Assembly: GCA_902595065.1 (NCBI GenBank)
Contig: CACJOM010000001.1
Span: 449,463 to 513,462, forward strand
Direction of reading: 5' to 3'
Length of the DNA stretch: 64,000 nucleotides
From: an uncultured SAR86 cluster bacterium
GTDB taxonomy: Bacteria; Pseudomonadota; Gammaproteobacteria; Magnimaribacterales; D2472
The notes beneath the pieces are model-generated. The model had not been told where the DNA came from. It worked only from the letters and a program-made list of their open reading frames with translations, and did not search any database. Position numbers and translations under genes: made by a program. Of this stretch, positions 26,591 through 34,222 are shown piece by piece; the stretch's first letter is position 1, and every line of letters begins with the position of its first letter.

Positions 26591-27145
26591 TTACAAATAC
26601 TGATCTTTAATAAAAAATAAAGTTATTCCAGAGATGGATGTTAAAAAAGCAAGAAAAGAGAAAACCTTTAACAAAAAATTATCAATATTGTCTCTATCTA
26701 CCCAATCCATAATATGCAGGCCCCACATCAGATCCCAGATTCTCCACTGAGCAGATCTTATTGCAACAATTTCACCGGTAAATGGATCTTGATAAACATT
26801 GATTTCTTTGCCTTCATTGGAAAGAGAAACAACTTTATACAAAGGCAAATTTCGTCCTCTATATTCTGAGCCTCTTTTTGGTTCTTCGATAATTTCTATA
26901 GTTTGTGGCTGAAGAATTGTGCCTTCTTTTATGATCTGCATTGCAGATTCAAAGTCTAATTTTTCTAATTTAAGGCTATCAACTATGAGGGTCTCTGCTT
27001 TAGGTACACGATATTGTTCGCCGCGAACATTTTCTATTTTATTGAAAGAAAAATAAATACCGGAGATAGTCCATAAAAGGAGTTGAACTGCTATGAGCAA
27101 ACTAATGTATCTATGAAACTTTCTTAACGTGATTGTTGCCATCAC
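26591..27145 (-). CDS. PepSY-domain membrane protein
   Basis: A 184-residue protein with an N-terminal membrane helix (about 12-30), a periplasmic PepSY-like region with VSLSNEGKEINVYQDPFTGEI and a C-terminal helix pair near 160-182. RKFHRYISL at the start and GLHIMDW before the last helices are typical of PepSY-TM proteins, which occur near metal-uptake and redox systems. It overlaps the MerC-like gene by 4 bases, so the two form a coupled pair. Confidence 0.8.
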   Translation of the reverse strand: MMATITLRKFHRYISLLIAVQLLLWTISGIYFSFNKIENVRGEQYRVPKAETLIVDSLKLEKLDFESAMQIIKEGTILQPQTIEIIEEPKRGSEYRGRNLPLYKVVSLSNEGKEINVYQDPFTGEIVAIRSAQWRIWDLMWGLHIMDWVDRDNIDNFLLKVFSFLAFLTSISGITLFFIKDQYL

Positions 27146-27573
27146 TCATGACAGGAACAATCAAGTTCTTTGCAGGCTTTATAGTTTTTGTAATGTGCAG
27201 AGGCAACTATTATCGAACCCAGCAAAGTTAAGGACTTCTCAGCGAACTCTCCGAGGACACCTTCTCCAAAAAAAACTGCAAAGATAAGAATCCACAGGCC
27301 TGATGTACCCAAATAAAAATATGAAAGAATTTTGTGATTTCTGTACCCAGTGATCAAAGCATACAAGCTGACCGGGAGCACAATTATTAGGAATGCCTTG
27401 TGAATAAGCTCGTTGTCTATTGATAGAGCGAAAAACCCTGAAGTCAAAACTAAGAATGAGGGCATTAAAAGGCAGTGAATCATGCATGCCAATGATAGTG
27501 TAATGGATGCCTTATCTGCGTTTACTTGAGTATTCATGTCGTTTGAGGGTTTGATTCTATTGAACAAATTCAT
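27142..27573 (-). CDS. MerC-domain membrane protein
   Basis: A 143-residue protein with four membrane helices. Helix 1 carries SLACMIHCLLMPSFLVL, the Cys-x2-His-Cys arrangement of MerC-type heavy-metal carriers. Its C-terminus is cysteine-rich (CKELDCSCHE). MerC moves mercuric ions in resistance operons, but no other mer gene is here, so a different metal role is likely. It is paired with the PepSY protein. Confidence 0.78.
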   Translation of the reverse strand: MNLFNRIKPSNDMNTQVNADKASITLSLACMIHCLLMPSFLVLTSGFFALSIDNELIHKAFLIIVLPVSLYALITGYRNHKILSYFYLGTSGLWILIFAVFFGEGVLGEFAEKSLTLLGSIIVASAHYKNYKACKELDCSCHE

Positions 27574-27618
27574 TTACTGCAACCATTAAAGCATACTCGT
27601 CAAGTGGGTTCTTTGTTT

Positions 27619-28416
27619 CTACCAACTATCCCTTAATTTACGCAGGCCAATAAAGGTTTTTTGGTTGTCTAAACTTGCCACATCCAGATTAAGACTGGAT
27701 GCGAGACCTTCTCGAATTTGATTTTCATTAAGTCTAAAAAAAACATTGATTTGGCGCTCTAAACCAATATCACTAACAAAACTTTCTGCATCCAAGCCAT
27801 TTTTAAATTCGTCTCGCAGAGAAAGTGCAATCTTGTTGTCTGGCTCACGATCAAGAGTAAACTCTAGATTATTCTCAATGTAATCATGGCCAGGAAAAAT
27901 TCGAACGCTATCAGCAAGCGGGAAAATGTGATCCTCAAAAGTCTTATGGAGAATTTTAGGCTCGCCACCAAAATCACACCTGCCTACCCCTGCATTAAAT
28001 AATGTGTCTCCACAAAACAATGCAGGTTGCTCGTCTGCGTTACCGGGATAATATAAACAAATGTGACTCATCGTATGTCCAGGTGTGTCCAACACTTTTA
28101 AGATAAAGTCGCCACACTGCAACTCATCTCCAGCATTCAAACCTCTATCAACATCGGGTATCGCATCCATTGCATCTTGATGAGAAACCAATTCAGCACC
28201 CGTCGCAGCAATCACCGGACCATTGCCGCCAATATGATCATGATGGTGATGAGTGTTAGCCACTATTTTTATTTTCCATCCCATTGTATTTGCCGTCTCA
28301 AGGCATAAAGCATGATCCAATGGATCTATAGCTATAGCCTCAAATGTGTTTTCACATGCCATTAGGTACATGTAATTTTTAAGGTCGTTTCGGATGGGTA
28401 TTTGCTTTACTAGCAT
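27619..28416 (-). CDS. gloB: hydroxyacylglutathione hydrolase (glyoxalase II)
   Basis: A 265-residue metallo-beta-lactamase-fold hydrolase that splits S-D-lactoylglutathione into lactate and glutathione in methylglyoxal detoxification. The binuclear metal motif THHHHDHIGGN is near residues 55-65, LDTPGHTMSHICLY supplies another His, FCGDTLFNAGVGRCDFG the bridging Asp, and FPGHDY the last His. The domain and length match GloB. A gene for a cysteine-rich small protein lies 66 bases upstream on the same strand. Confidence 0.93.
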   Translation of the reverse strand: MLVKQIPIRNDLKNYMYLMACENTFEAIAIDPLDHALCLETANTMGWKIKIVANTHHHHDHIGGNGPVIAATGAELVSHQDAMDAIPDVDRGLNAGDELQCGDFILKVLDTPGHTMSHICLYYPGNADEQPALFCGDTLFNAGVGRCDFGGEPKILHKTFEDHIFPLADSVRIFPGHDYIENNLEFTLDREPDNKIALSLRDEFKNGLDAESFVSDIGLERQINVFFRLNENQIREGLASSLNLDVASLDNQKTFIGLRKLRDSW

Positions 28417-28475
28417 TTTATTATTGACATAGAAGTACTAAGCCCATTAAAAGAGTTTATATAGAAAAACTTTAG

Positions 28476-28495
28476 TTGTTGCTTATGAGCAACAA
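28476..28495 (-). terminator. hairpin at the end of the cysteine-rich gene
   Basis: TTGTTGCT at 28476-28483 and AGCAACAA at 28488-28495 form an 8-bp stem with a 4-base loop that contains the stop codon of the cysteine-rich gene. On the minus strand a T5 run begins about 8 bases past the stem, so termination or partial attenuation before gloB is possible. Confidence 0.45.
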
Positions 28496-28623
28496 TCGCA
28501 GTTACAGCAGCTACAGCAATCACACATAGGCATAATATAAACTAAATTAGCAATTATTTCATTTCTTGCTAATTGGCAATCTAAAAATTCATCTATTTTT
28601 TTAATGTAACCTTTACTTCTCAT
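28483..28623 (-). CDS. 46-residue cysteine-rich microprotein
   Basis: An open frame of 47 codons from ATG 28623. An N-terminal helical part of about 30 residues (RSKGYIKKIDEFLDCQL, then ARNEIIANLVYIMP) is followed by a tail MCDCCSCCNCDCCS with eight cysteines; one more Cys lies at residue 16. The tail suggests binding of zinc, copper or iron-sulfur, as in metallothioneins, but no family is recognised. No Shine-Dalgarno sequence is visible. Upstream TTGCTA and TATCAT, 16 bases apart, would start RNA close to the ATG, so a leaderless message is possible. Confidence 0.6.
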   Translation of the reverse strand: MRSKGYIKKIDEFLDCQLARNEIIANLVYIMPMCDCCSCCNCDCCS

Positions 28624-28668
28624 AATTATGATGATAAGTTTACGTTACATTTTAGCAAGGAGAAAATA

Positions 28669-28887
28669 ATGAGCTATTCATCAAATGAAAAAGGTAATTT
28701 TATAATGTATGTGGGACTTGGATTTAGTCTGATTGGTGTTGTTTTATATGATCCGTTAGGATTGTTATTTCAAGGCACAGGATTAATGGTCATCGGACTG
28801 GGTCTAGTTTGCATGTATGTTGGTTACAAGCATTCAGGTGAGGTTGAGGCGGTTAACAAAGCCGTTGAAAACTTCGAAAAAAGATAG
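28669..28887 (+). CDS. small membrane protein with conserved charged tail (island member 1)
   Basis: A 72-residue protein with AAGGAG 7 bases before its ATG. Two membrane helices lie at about residues 11-30 and 33-54. The C-terminal tail GEVEAVNKAVENFEKR is an amphipathic, charged helix that recurs in the next gene and in the one at 29617. Function unknown. It is the first gene of a plus-strand island ending with an XRE regulator. Confidence 0.65.
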   Translation: MSYSSNEKGNFIMYVGLGFSLIGVVLYDPLGLLFQGTGLMVIGLGLVCMYVGYKHSGEVEAVNKAVENFEKR

Positions 28888-28896
28888 GAGAAGATC

Positions 28897-29295
28897 GTGG
28901 TGACGGAAATCAACATAGTACCTGTATTGGGGATAATGAGCGGAATAATAATACCTGTATCAGTTTTTATCTGGTTGTATTTTGAAAGCAAGGATAAAAA
29001 TAAAACAATATTAGAGATATCTAAAAATATTGATGATCCTTCAAAGATGCAGGACTTAATTAGCATGCTTGATGAAAGAAAAAAAGAGCCAATTGATTAT
29101 AGAAGAACTGGTGTGGTTACCCTTTTTACTGGCGTGGGTCTTTTTCTTTTTGGTGTCTTCTTTTTAGGCGAAATCTTAATGGGGGTTGGAGCATTAGTAA
29201 CTGCCATCGGCATTGGGCAAATTATTGCTGGCTATCTTTATCCAAATACAAGCGAGGAAATAAATCAGGCTGTGGATGCTTTTGAAAAAAAATAA
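28897..29295 (+). CDS. DUF6249-like membrane protein (island member 2)
   Basis: A 132-residue protein starting with GTG, with AGGAG 6 bases upstream. An N-terminal helix (about 6-25) is followed by a soluble helix LEISKNIDDPSKMQDLISML and two more membrane helices (about 70-110). It ends in SEEINQAVDAFEKK, the tail shared with its neighbours. The layout resembles the DUF6249 family, often near regulators, but this call is tentative. It starts 9 bases after the previous stop. Confidence 0.6.
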   Translation: MVTEINIVPVLGIMSGIIIPVSVFIWLYFESKDKNKTILEISKNIDDPSKMQDLISMLDERKKEPIDYRRTGVVTLFTGVGLFLFGVFFLGEILMGVGALVTAIGIGQIIAGYLYPNTSEEINQAVDAFEKK

Positions 29296-29303
29296 AATAA
29301 ATT

Positions 29304-29426
29304 ATGGGTAGATTAATAATTATCTCGTTGTTAACTGTATGGGCTACGGCAATCCTGCTTGTTTCAATTATTGAAGAAAAAGGTTTGCTACATTCATACA
29401 TGCATTATTGGCAACAACTTCTTTGA
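29304..29426 (+). CDS. 40-residue single-helix membrane peptide
   Basis: ATG 29304 to TGA 29424-29426. The product is one membrane helix (IIISLLTVWATAILLVSII) with a polar end (EEKGLLHSYMHYWQQLL). It starts 8 bases after the preceding gene, so it is likely coupled. No recognised family; it is below the usual size limit of gene callers and would often be missed. Confidence 0.45.
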   Translation: MGRLIIISLLTVWATAILLVSIIEEKGLLHSYMHYWQQLL

Positions 29427-29445
29427 TTAATTTTGAGAGAAACAA

Positions 29446-29604
29446 ATGAGTAAAGAAAAGAAAAATTTTGACAACTCTGGAAACTGGATTGGTGTGGGTG
29501 TGGCAATAGGAGCTGCGCTATATGTAGCAACAAATGAACCAGTCTGGATAGCGGTGGGAGTTGCAATTGGTGCAGCGCTTGGTTGGCGAAAACCAAAAGA
29601 TTAA
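29446..29604 (+). CDS. 52-residue glycine-rich membrane peptide
   Basis: ATG 29446, preceded by GAGAG 6 bases upstream. After a polar start (MSKEKKNFDNSGNW) come two short helices with the near-repeat GVGVAIGAALYVA and AVGVAIGAALGWR, a glycine-zipper-like pattern, ending in RKPKD. The internal duplication is visible directly. Such peptides can form oligomers in membranes; no function is known here. Confidence 0.6.
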   Translation: MSKEKKNFDNSGNWIGVGVAIGAALYVATNEPVWIAVGVAIGAALGWRKPKD

Positions 29605-29616
29605 ATACTGATTAAA

Positions 29617-29859
29617 ATGAAAAAATTTATTGTGTTGCATTGGTCCGAACTATCGCAGGGAATTGGGATAGGTATTGGCTTCTTTAACTTTTATGTACTT
29701 TATTATTCATGGAATGTTTCTTGGGAAATAAGCTTTGCTATTGCCTTTGTCTTGGGTTTCTATGCCAGCAAGGCTTTAAGACATTATGTAGGCAAGGAAT
29801 TTAATATACATGAAGCAGAGAAAATTTCTAAAGTTGTTGAAGAATTTGAGGAGCAATAA
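29617..29859 (+). CDS. small membrane protein with conserved charged tail (island member 5)
   Basis: An 80-residue protein with two membrane helices (about 11-30 and 33-50) and the C-terminal tail EAEKISKVVEEFEEQ, matching the tails at 28669 and 28897 in the pattern x-V-x-x-F-E. It lies 12 bases after the 52-residue gene and abuts the next gene directly. Function unknown. Confidence 0.6.
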   Translation: MKKFIVLHWSELSQGIGIGIGFFNFYVLYYSWNVSWEISFAIAFVLGFYASKALRHYVGKEFNIHEAEKISKVVEEFEEQ

Positions 29860-30303
29860 ATGACTTTTTTTAAACGTTTTTTAGTGCTTTTTATATGTGG
29901 TGCTGTTCAGGTTTTTTTTGCAACCTACCTGTTGCTTGAATTGCTTGGCTTTGGTTTGGCTTGGCACCTCATGAATCATAACATGATGTTTATTCCTGGC
30001 ATTTTGGTTTTCTTGGGATCTGGTTACTTAACACTCTCTTACTACTTTCTTAGTGACGAACAATCTAATAATGCTTTGTATGATGAATTTAATGCGCTTA
30101 GATATTACAAACTTGCTACAGCGGGATATGTAATAAATGGCATTGGTATTTTTGTTCTGTACTCGATGCAGGATTGGTCCAATTGGAGTTTTGAGCTAGC
30201 TAACAATATGATTTATCAAATCGCGGCCTTTGCATGGCTCATTTTTGGGGTGCTCTTGGTTTGGTTTGCTATAGGTGACTTTAGAGAATCGCGAAATGGG
30301 TAA
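29860..30303 (+). CDS. four-helix membrane protein (island member 6)
   Basis: A 147-residue protein with four membrane helices (about 8-28, 40-63, 83-103 and 116-140). It starts directly after the previous stop codon and overlaps the regulator gene by 8 bases, so it is clearly in the same transcript. No family recognised. Confidence 0.6.
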   Translation: MTFFKRFLVLFICGAVQVFFATYLLLELLGFGLAWHLMNHNMMFIPGILVFLGSGYLTLSYYFLSDEQSNNALYDEFNALRYYKLATAGYVINGIGIFVLYSMQDWSNWSFELANNMIYQIAAFAWLIFGVLLVWFAIGDFRESRNG

Positions 30304-30508
30304 AAGCCATGAAAAACTTTCAAACAATTTAGAGGAAATCAGAAAAGCGGCTGGCTTAACGCAATTGGAGCTATCTGAAAGTGCCGAGGTCTCAAGAAAA
30401 AGCATTAATGCAATTGAAAATGGTATTTATGTACCATCAACTGTTCTTGCATTAAAAATTGCAAAAACATTAAGGTGCTCTGTAGAAGAGCTCTTTAAAT
30501 TGCGTTAA
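30296..30508 (+). CDS. XRE-family helix-turn-helix regulator
   Basis: A 70-residue Cro/C1-type DNA-binding protein: NNLEEIRKAAGLTQLELSE then AEVSRKSINAIENG is the classic HTH, followed by PSTVLALKIAKTL and SVEELFKLR. I chose ATG 30296, overlapping the upstream gene by 8 bases; a GTG at 30275 would add seven residues. It probably controls the island whose last gene it is, possibly itself too. Its stop overlaps that of the convergent gene by 4 bases. Confidence 0.85.
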   Translation: MGKSHEKLSNNLEEIRKAAGLTQLELSESAEVSRKSINAIENGIYVPSTVLALKIAKTLRCSVEELFKLR

Positions 30509-30939
30509 TTATTTCTAGTTCTTATTTCGGCACACTTTACAACATCACAATGAGTTTTTTCCCATCTTTCAAAACTCTTATAATCTCCAAAGTCAATTTT
30601 TAGATTGAATGAATTTTTATCACCCATAAAATTTGGCTTGAAAGTTACTTTCTCGCCTATCAGAGACTCAGTGCTGCTGGCAAGGATGGTTTCAGTTACC
30701 TTTCCGTTTTCCAGAACATATGTGCCCTTATTAAAATGCATCTTATTTTCTAAATAAAAGATAATTATAAATTCTCCATTCATATACATTTTTATTGGGG
30801 TTGGGGTTGGGACGTCTTGGTATTGATCATCTGTTGCAAATTCGACTAGCCTCCAAGTGCCTAAAAAATCGCCATTTTTGGCGCTATGGGCAAAAGTATG
30901 TGAAGAAAAGGTTAAAAGTATCAATAATATAATTTTCAT
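30505..30939 (-). CDS. secreted lipocalin-like protein, unknown function
   Basis: A 144-residue protein with signal peptide (about 1-17, ending in TFAHS). The start of the mature part, GDFLGTWRLVEF, and alternating beta-strand pattern resemble a lipocalin-like barrel (the G-x-W motif). Two cysteines near the C-terminus (CDVVKCAE) could pair. No ligand can be inferred. Confidence 0.6.
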   Translation of the reverse strand: MKIILLILLTFSSHTFAHSAKNGDFLGTWRLVEFATDDQYQDVPTPTPIKMYMNGEFIIIFYLENKMHFNKGTYVLENGKVTETILASSTESLIGEKVTFKPNFMGDKNSFNLKIDFGDYKSFERWEKTHCDVVKCAEIRTRNN

Positions 30940-30984
30940 AACAGGCTCCTATATTTAACTATACAAGAAATCTAATTAGATGGC

Positions 30985-31518
30985 TTAGGCCTTTGCTGCA
31001 TCTAATTTATTTATGATTATGTAATAAAAAGGCATAAGCATGATTGAATACGCTATTACTTGTGGGCCAATCAATTCAAATAATGCAAAGGTGGTTATGC
31101 CTCCAACAAAAAGTAGAAATAGCTCTAAATAGCTTTTTAAAAAGCCTTCTTGAAAAGCAGATCGAATAATTAAAGCATTTATAGGAAGATATAGAAGCGA
31201 TGCTGTAATTGCCCCAGGACTAAAATCATTAAAATAAAAACTAAAGAAAATATGAAAAAAAGCATTTACAACCTGAGTAGTCATTAAAAAAAACAAGACT
31301 ATATGAGCACTGCCTCTATTGTTTTTAATGATATGCATGAAAACCACAATTAAGAGAATTGTAATAAGCCGAAGAAGAACTTCTTCGGTAGCAATGGAAT
31401 TATTATCTGGAAAATAAGATAGCCGCCATTCCCTAAAATTAAAAATAATATGCTCTTCAAAGTGATGAAGTGCGTATATAAGAGGCCCCAAAACTATAAG
31501 ATTTTTAAACTCTTTCAT
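30985..31518 (-). CDS. HXXEE-type membrane protein
   Basis: A 177-residue protein with about five membrane helices. The motif HHFEEH near residue 18 defines the HXXEE family, in which acidic and His residues lie at the membrane face of helix 1. Similar arrangements bind metals, but the function of the family is unknown. It stands alone in a minus-strand stretch. Confidence 0.7.
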   Translation of the reverse strand: MKEFKNLIVLGPLIYALHHFEEHIIFNFREWRLSYFPDNNSIATEEVLLRLITILLIVVFMHIIKNNRGSAHIVLFFLMTTQVVNAFFHIFFSFYFNDFSPGAITASLLYLPINALIIRSAFQEGFLKSYLELFLLFVGGITTFALFELIGPQVIAYSIMLMPFYYIIINKLDAAKA

Positions 31519-31582
31519 TCCTTCAAATTATCTGAACTTATACCGAAAAGCTTTGTTTTGATGAGTATAAATTTTTGGTAGA

Positions 31583-31777
31583 TTATTTATAAAATGGATC
31601 ATTTTCATTGGTTAATCTGCCTGTGCCAGTAAGAAAAAAATAATATGTTAGCCCAGATAACATTAGCGCATCAAAAAGACTGCCTTGATCAAATAGCAAG
31701 TCATACCAAGCAAAAAGCGAAACTGCTAAAGCCAAAACCCAGAAATGTCTTCCATATTTGGCTAGTAACCCTTTCAT
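31583..31777 (-). CDS. small two-helix membrane protein
   Basis: A 64-residue protein with two hydrophobic segments (about 10-28 and 35-52) and the polar tail RLTNENDPFYK. No family recognised. It is 63 bases upstream of the homocysteine methyltransferase gene and may share its transcript. Confidence 0.5.
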   Translation of the reverse strand: MKGLLAKYGRHFWVLALAVSLFAWYDLLFDQGSLFDALMLSGLTYYFFLTGTGRLTNENDPFYK

Positions 31778-31840
31778 TTTTTTAGTCTCCTTTTGGTGAA
31801 TTTAGAAAATAGTTATTATTAAAACACATAAAAAACTAGC

Positions 31841-32734
31841 TCATAGTTTATCTACAACCTTCTTTATTTCTTTGATATGTTCAGTTGTTGTTCTGCAGCA
31901 GCCACCAATGACAGAGGCACCATGATTAACCCAATCCATCACAAAATCCTTGTAGTCAACAGGAGTGATGGGTTGATGATTGTGGTAATGCCATTCATCT
32001 GAATCGCTCACAAATCCTTCTAACTTATTTTTTTTGTAGATTGAAGAGTTAGCGTATATTCCAAAGCTTTTTTCTTTTTTAAGTTTTTCAATTGCCATGC
32101 TTGCTGTATCTGCATGTACGCAATTGACTAATTGGCAATCAACATCTAATTTAAGGCCCTCACTAATTGCAAGATCTAACAGCTCAGTGCTTGGCAGCCT
32201 ATTAAGCTTGTTGCTTCTGGTAGTCCAGCTTAGCCACACTGTATCAGAAAATTTTTTTGCAGTTGATGCGGCAATTGTGCCTTCATAAATTGATGCCATG
32301 GTCTCGCAAATAATAACGTCTACTTCATCCTTATAAACTTTGCCCAATGCCTCATAGAACTTTCTTAATTTTTTTTCATTTGGACTCAAGTCTGGCCTGA
32401 AAGTTACGTGAATCGGAGGATAACATCCAGCTATCTTGGTTTGTGTTCCAGTTTTAATTACTGCTTCTTTGCATAATTCAAGCGATCGTTTTGCCAAGTC
32501 CTCATATGGGGGAGCTGATGGCTCTCGTTTTAATAATTCGGGGGTAGCTTGATAGTTTGATGTAGTTATAACATCTGCACCGGCTTCTATATTATCAATA
32601 TGAATTTGCTTAATAACTTCTGGATTATGTATCAAGGAATAAGCTGACCAAATGGAAGTTTTAAAGCTTGGGAGATATTCGCCACGGTTTTCAAGCTCTG
32701 TACCAAGAGCGGAATCTAGTATTAAAGGTTTCAT
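31841..32734 (-). CDS. homocysteine S-methyltransferase
   Basis: A 297-residue zinc methyltransferase, the second of its kind in the window. Zinc ligands are in LVNCVHADTAS and VIGGCCRTTTEHI; the opening LILDSALGTELENRGE is also typical. It would methylate homocysteine to methionine using S-methylmethionine or SAM, though the donor cannot be read. Its start overlaps the DoxX gene by 4 bases. Unlike the gene at 22139, no riboswitch is seen upstream. Confidence 0.87.
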   Translation of the reverse strand: MKPLILDSALGTELENRGEYLPSFKTSIWSAYSLIHNPEVIKQIHIDNIEAGADVITTSNYQATPELLKREPSAPPYEDLAKRSLELCKEAVIKTGTQTKIAGCYPPIHVTFRPDLSPNEKKLRKFYEALGKVYKDEVDVIICETMASIYEGTIAASTAKKFSDTVWLSWTTRSNKLNRLPSTELLDLAISEGLKLDVDCQLVNCVHADTASMAIEKLKKEKSFGIYANSSIYKKNKLEGFVSDSDEWHYHNHQPITPVDYKDFVMDWVNHGASVIGGCCRTTTEHIKEIKKVVDKL

Positions 32735-33144
32735 TTTATTGTCTCTCCAGAGTTATTAAAAAGCTTCCATTGACTGATATTTTGGCTTGCGCTTAATACA
32801 AGCAACCCAGCAAAAATCCCTAGGTTTTTAACAAAATTTTGCATTTCTCTTCCAGTATTTGTGTTTGGGTATTCGTTCCAAAAATCATGCACTCCGAAGT
32901 TTATGAATATGGTTAAAGCTGCAAGGATTATTGCCGGTTCCTTAATGCGATACCCAGTGATGAGCATCAACCCTAACACTATCTGCAATACAATAGTTAT
33001 TGGCAAAAGAATGTTTACAAAGGGCACATTGTGAAGAGCCATGTATTCAAGCATAAAATCATAGCGCGGAATTTTTGTGATTCCAGGATATAAAAAATAT
33101 AAGCCAAGCAATATTCTTCCAGTTGTAAGTATAAGTTTTTCCAT
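32731..33144 (-). CDS. DoxX-family membrane protein
   Basis: A 137-residue four-helix membrane protein; the start LTTGRILLGLYFLYPGITKI is the DoxX signature. The family is linked to redox or membrane quality roles in other bacteria but lacks one clear activity. It overlaps the homocysteine methyltransferase gene by 4 bases and follows the GFA-type gene by 10 bases. Confidence 0.8.
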   Translation of the reverse strand: MEKLILTTGRILLGLYFLYPGITKIPRYDFMLEYMALHNVPFVNILLPITIVLQIVLGLMLITGYRIKEPAIILAALTIFINFGVHDFWNEYPNTNTGREMQNFVKNLGIFAGLLVLSASQNISQWKLFNNSGETIK

Positions 33145-33154
33145 TGAATTTCCT

Positions 33155-33520
33155 CTATTTTTTTACCCAATCAAGCATATCTTCAACATATATATCACCT
33201 TTTGGCTCAAATTCTTGTGGTTCATCTAAACTACAAATAGTGATATAAATATTTTTTTGGTCTTCATCAAGAACACAAACCATGGGAGTCCCACACTCTT
33301 GGCAAAAATATCTTGCTCCATGAGGGGAGGAGATTAGTTTCTTGGGATCTCCTTTTGTATATTTAAAACTAGGTCTTGGAATAGCCATCCAAGAAACAAA
33401 AGCAGCTCCTGAAATACGCCTGCACATCGAACAATGGCAATTTGCAGAAGGAAAATTGTTGGGCTCAAAACTATAGCGAACTGAACCACAAAAACATCCG
33501 CCCTCTATTACATTATCCAC
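33155..33520 (-). CDS. GFA-family (Gfa-like) zinc protein
   Basis: A 121-residue protein with the zinc-binding layout of glutathione-dependent formaldehyde-activating enzymes: CFCGSVRY, NCHCSMCRR and CQECGTPM. Members include true Gfa and many proteins of unknown role. The domain is certain; glutathione or formaldehyde use is not. Confidence 0.85.
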   Translation of the reverse strand: MDNVIEGGCFCGSVRYSFEPNNFPSANCHCSMCRRISGAAFVSWMAIPRPSFKYTKGDPKKLISSPHGARYFCQECGTPMVCVLDEDQKNIYITICSLDEPQEFEPKGDIYVEDMLDWVKK

Positions 33521-33571
33521 TGTTTTATTTTACTCGAGTCTTGGAATGTATTGAAACAGCAAAAAATTATT

Positions 33572-34189
33572 TCATGGTGACAAAGTTTTTTTGTTCCAGT
33601 ATGCAATAATTGGAGTAACGACCGCTGTCGGTAATACCCACCATATCCATATAGGTTCAATATTTACGTTAACTACTAAGACTGCTGTAATTACGGCTAT
33701 GGTTCCAGCCATCATATTGGTTAGATGCTTTGCGATTCTTTCTTTTCCTGTTGCTGATTTATTCTTGTGACTTCTGTAATCTCCGTATCCGAGCGCTAAT
33801 GCAATAAATCCAAAAACAAGCAGTGTGATGTATTGAGAATTGTCATTTATGAAGTAAATTGTAGCCAGTGCCCACATCCCCAACCCTGATGCAATCATAA
33901 AACTAACTGCAACCCAATCAATTGCCGTCGCTATACCTTTTCTATTTTTAGCGAAACGCATACCTGCAAAAGCTAAATAGAAAGAAAAAATTGCTATTAG
34001 AAATAAAAAGATATTTCTGTTAATAATTGACATTGGAATAGCTGTTAAGAAAATACCAACCATGCACCAGAAATATGTTCTACCTGAAAGAACATGGAAT
34101 TTTTTTCCTTTCTCAGATGAAACTGCTAGAGCAGCACAAAGCAGCGCAATTGTTCCAGCTAATATATGAATTGATAAAAGTGTGCCCAT
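33572..34189 (-). CDS. multi-spanning membrane protein, DUF2306-like
   Basis: A 205-residue protein with seven to eight hydrophobic segments. Its first helix reads SIHILAGTIALLCAA followed by FHVLSGRTYFWCM, where His residues on adjacent helices suggest haem or quinone-type ligands, as in DUF2306-like proteins. Function unknown. Confidence 0.55.
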   Translation of the reverse strand: MGTLLSIHILAGTIALLCAALAVSSEKGKKFHVLSGRTYFWCMVGIFLTAIPMSIINRNIFLFLIAIFSFYLAFAGMRFAKNRKGIATAIDWVAVSFMIASGLGMWALATIYFINDNSQYITLLVFGFIALALGYGDYRSHKNKSATGKERIAKHLTNMMAGTIAVITAVLVVNVNIEPIWIWWVLPTAVVTPIIAYWNKKTLSP

Positions 34190-34222
34190 GTTGATTAACT
34201 ATTATGCTCAATTGCACCGTCA

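Noticed and set aside
27142-27573. Mercury resistance operon
   Set aside because: Only a MerC-type domain is present, without merR, merT, merP or merA nearby.
28603-28651. Inverted repeat AATGTAAC/GTTACATT spanning the start of the cysteine-rich gene
   Set aside because: The arms are far apart (33 bases) and one is inside coding sequence; it could be an operator, but nothing else supports it.
28547-28658. Repeated TTAGCAA/TTGCTAA segments that could pair with the ribosome site before the gene at 28669
   Set aside because: Most of the segment is coding sequence of the cysteine-rich microprotein on the other strand, which explains it better than an RNA switch.
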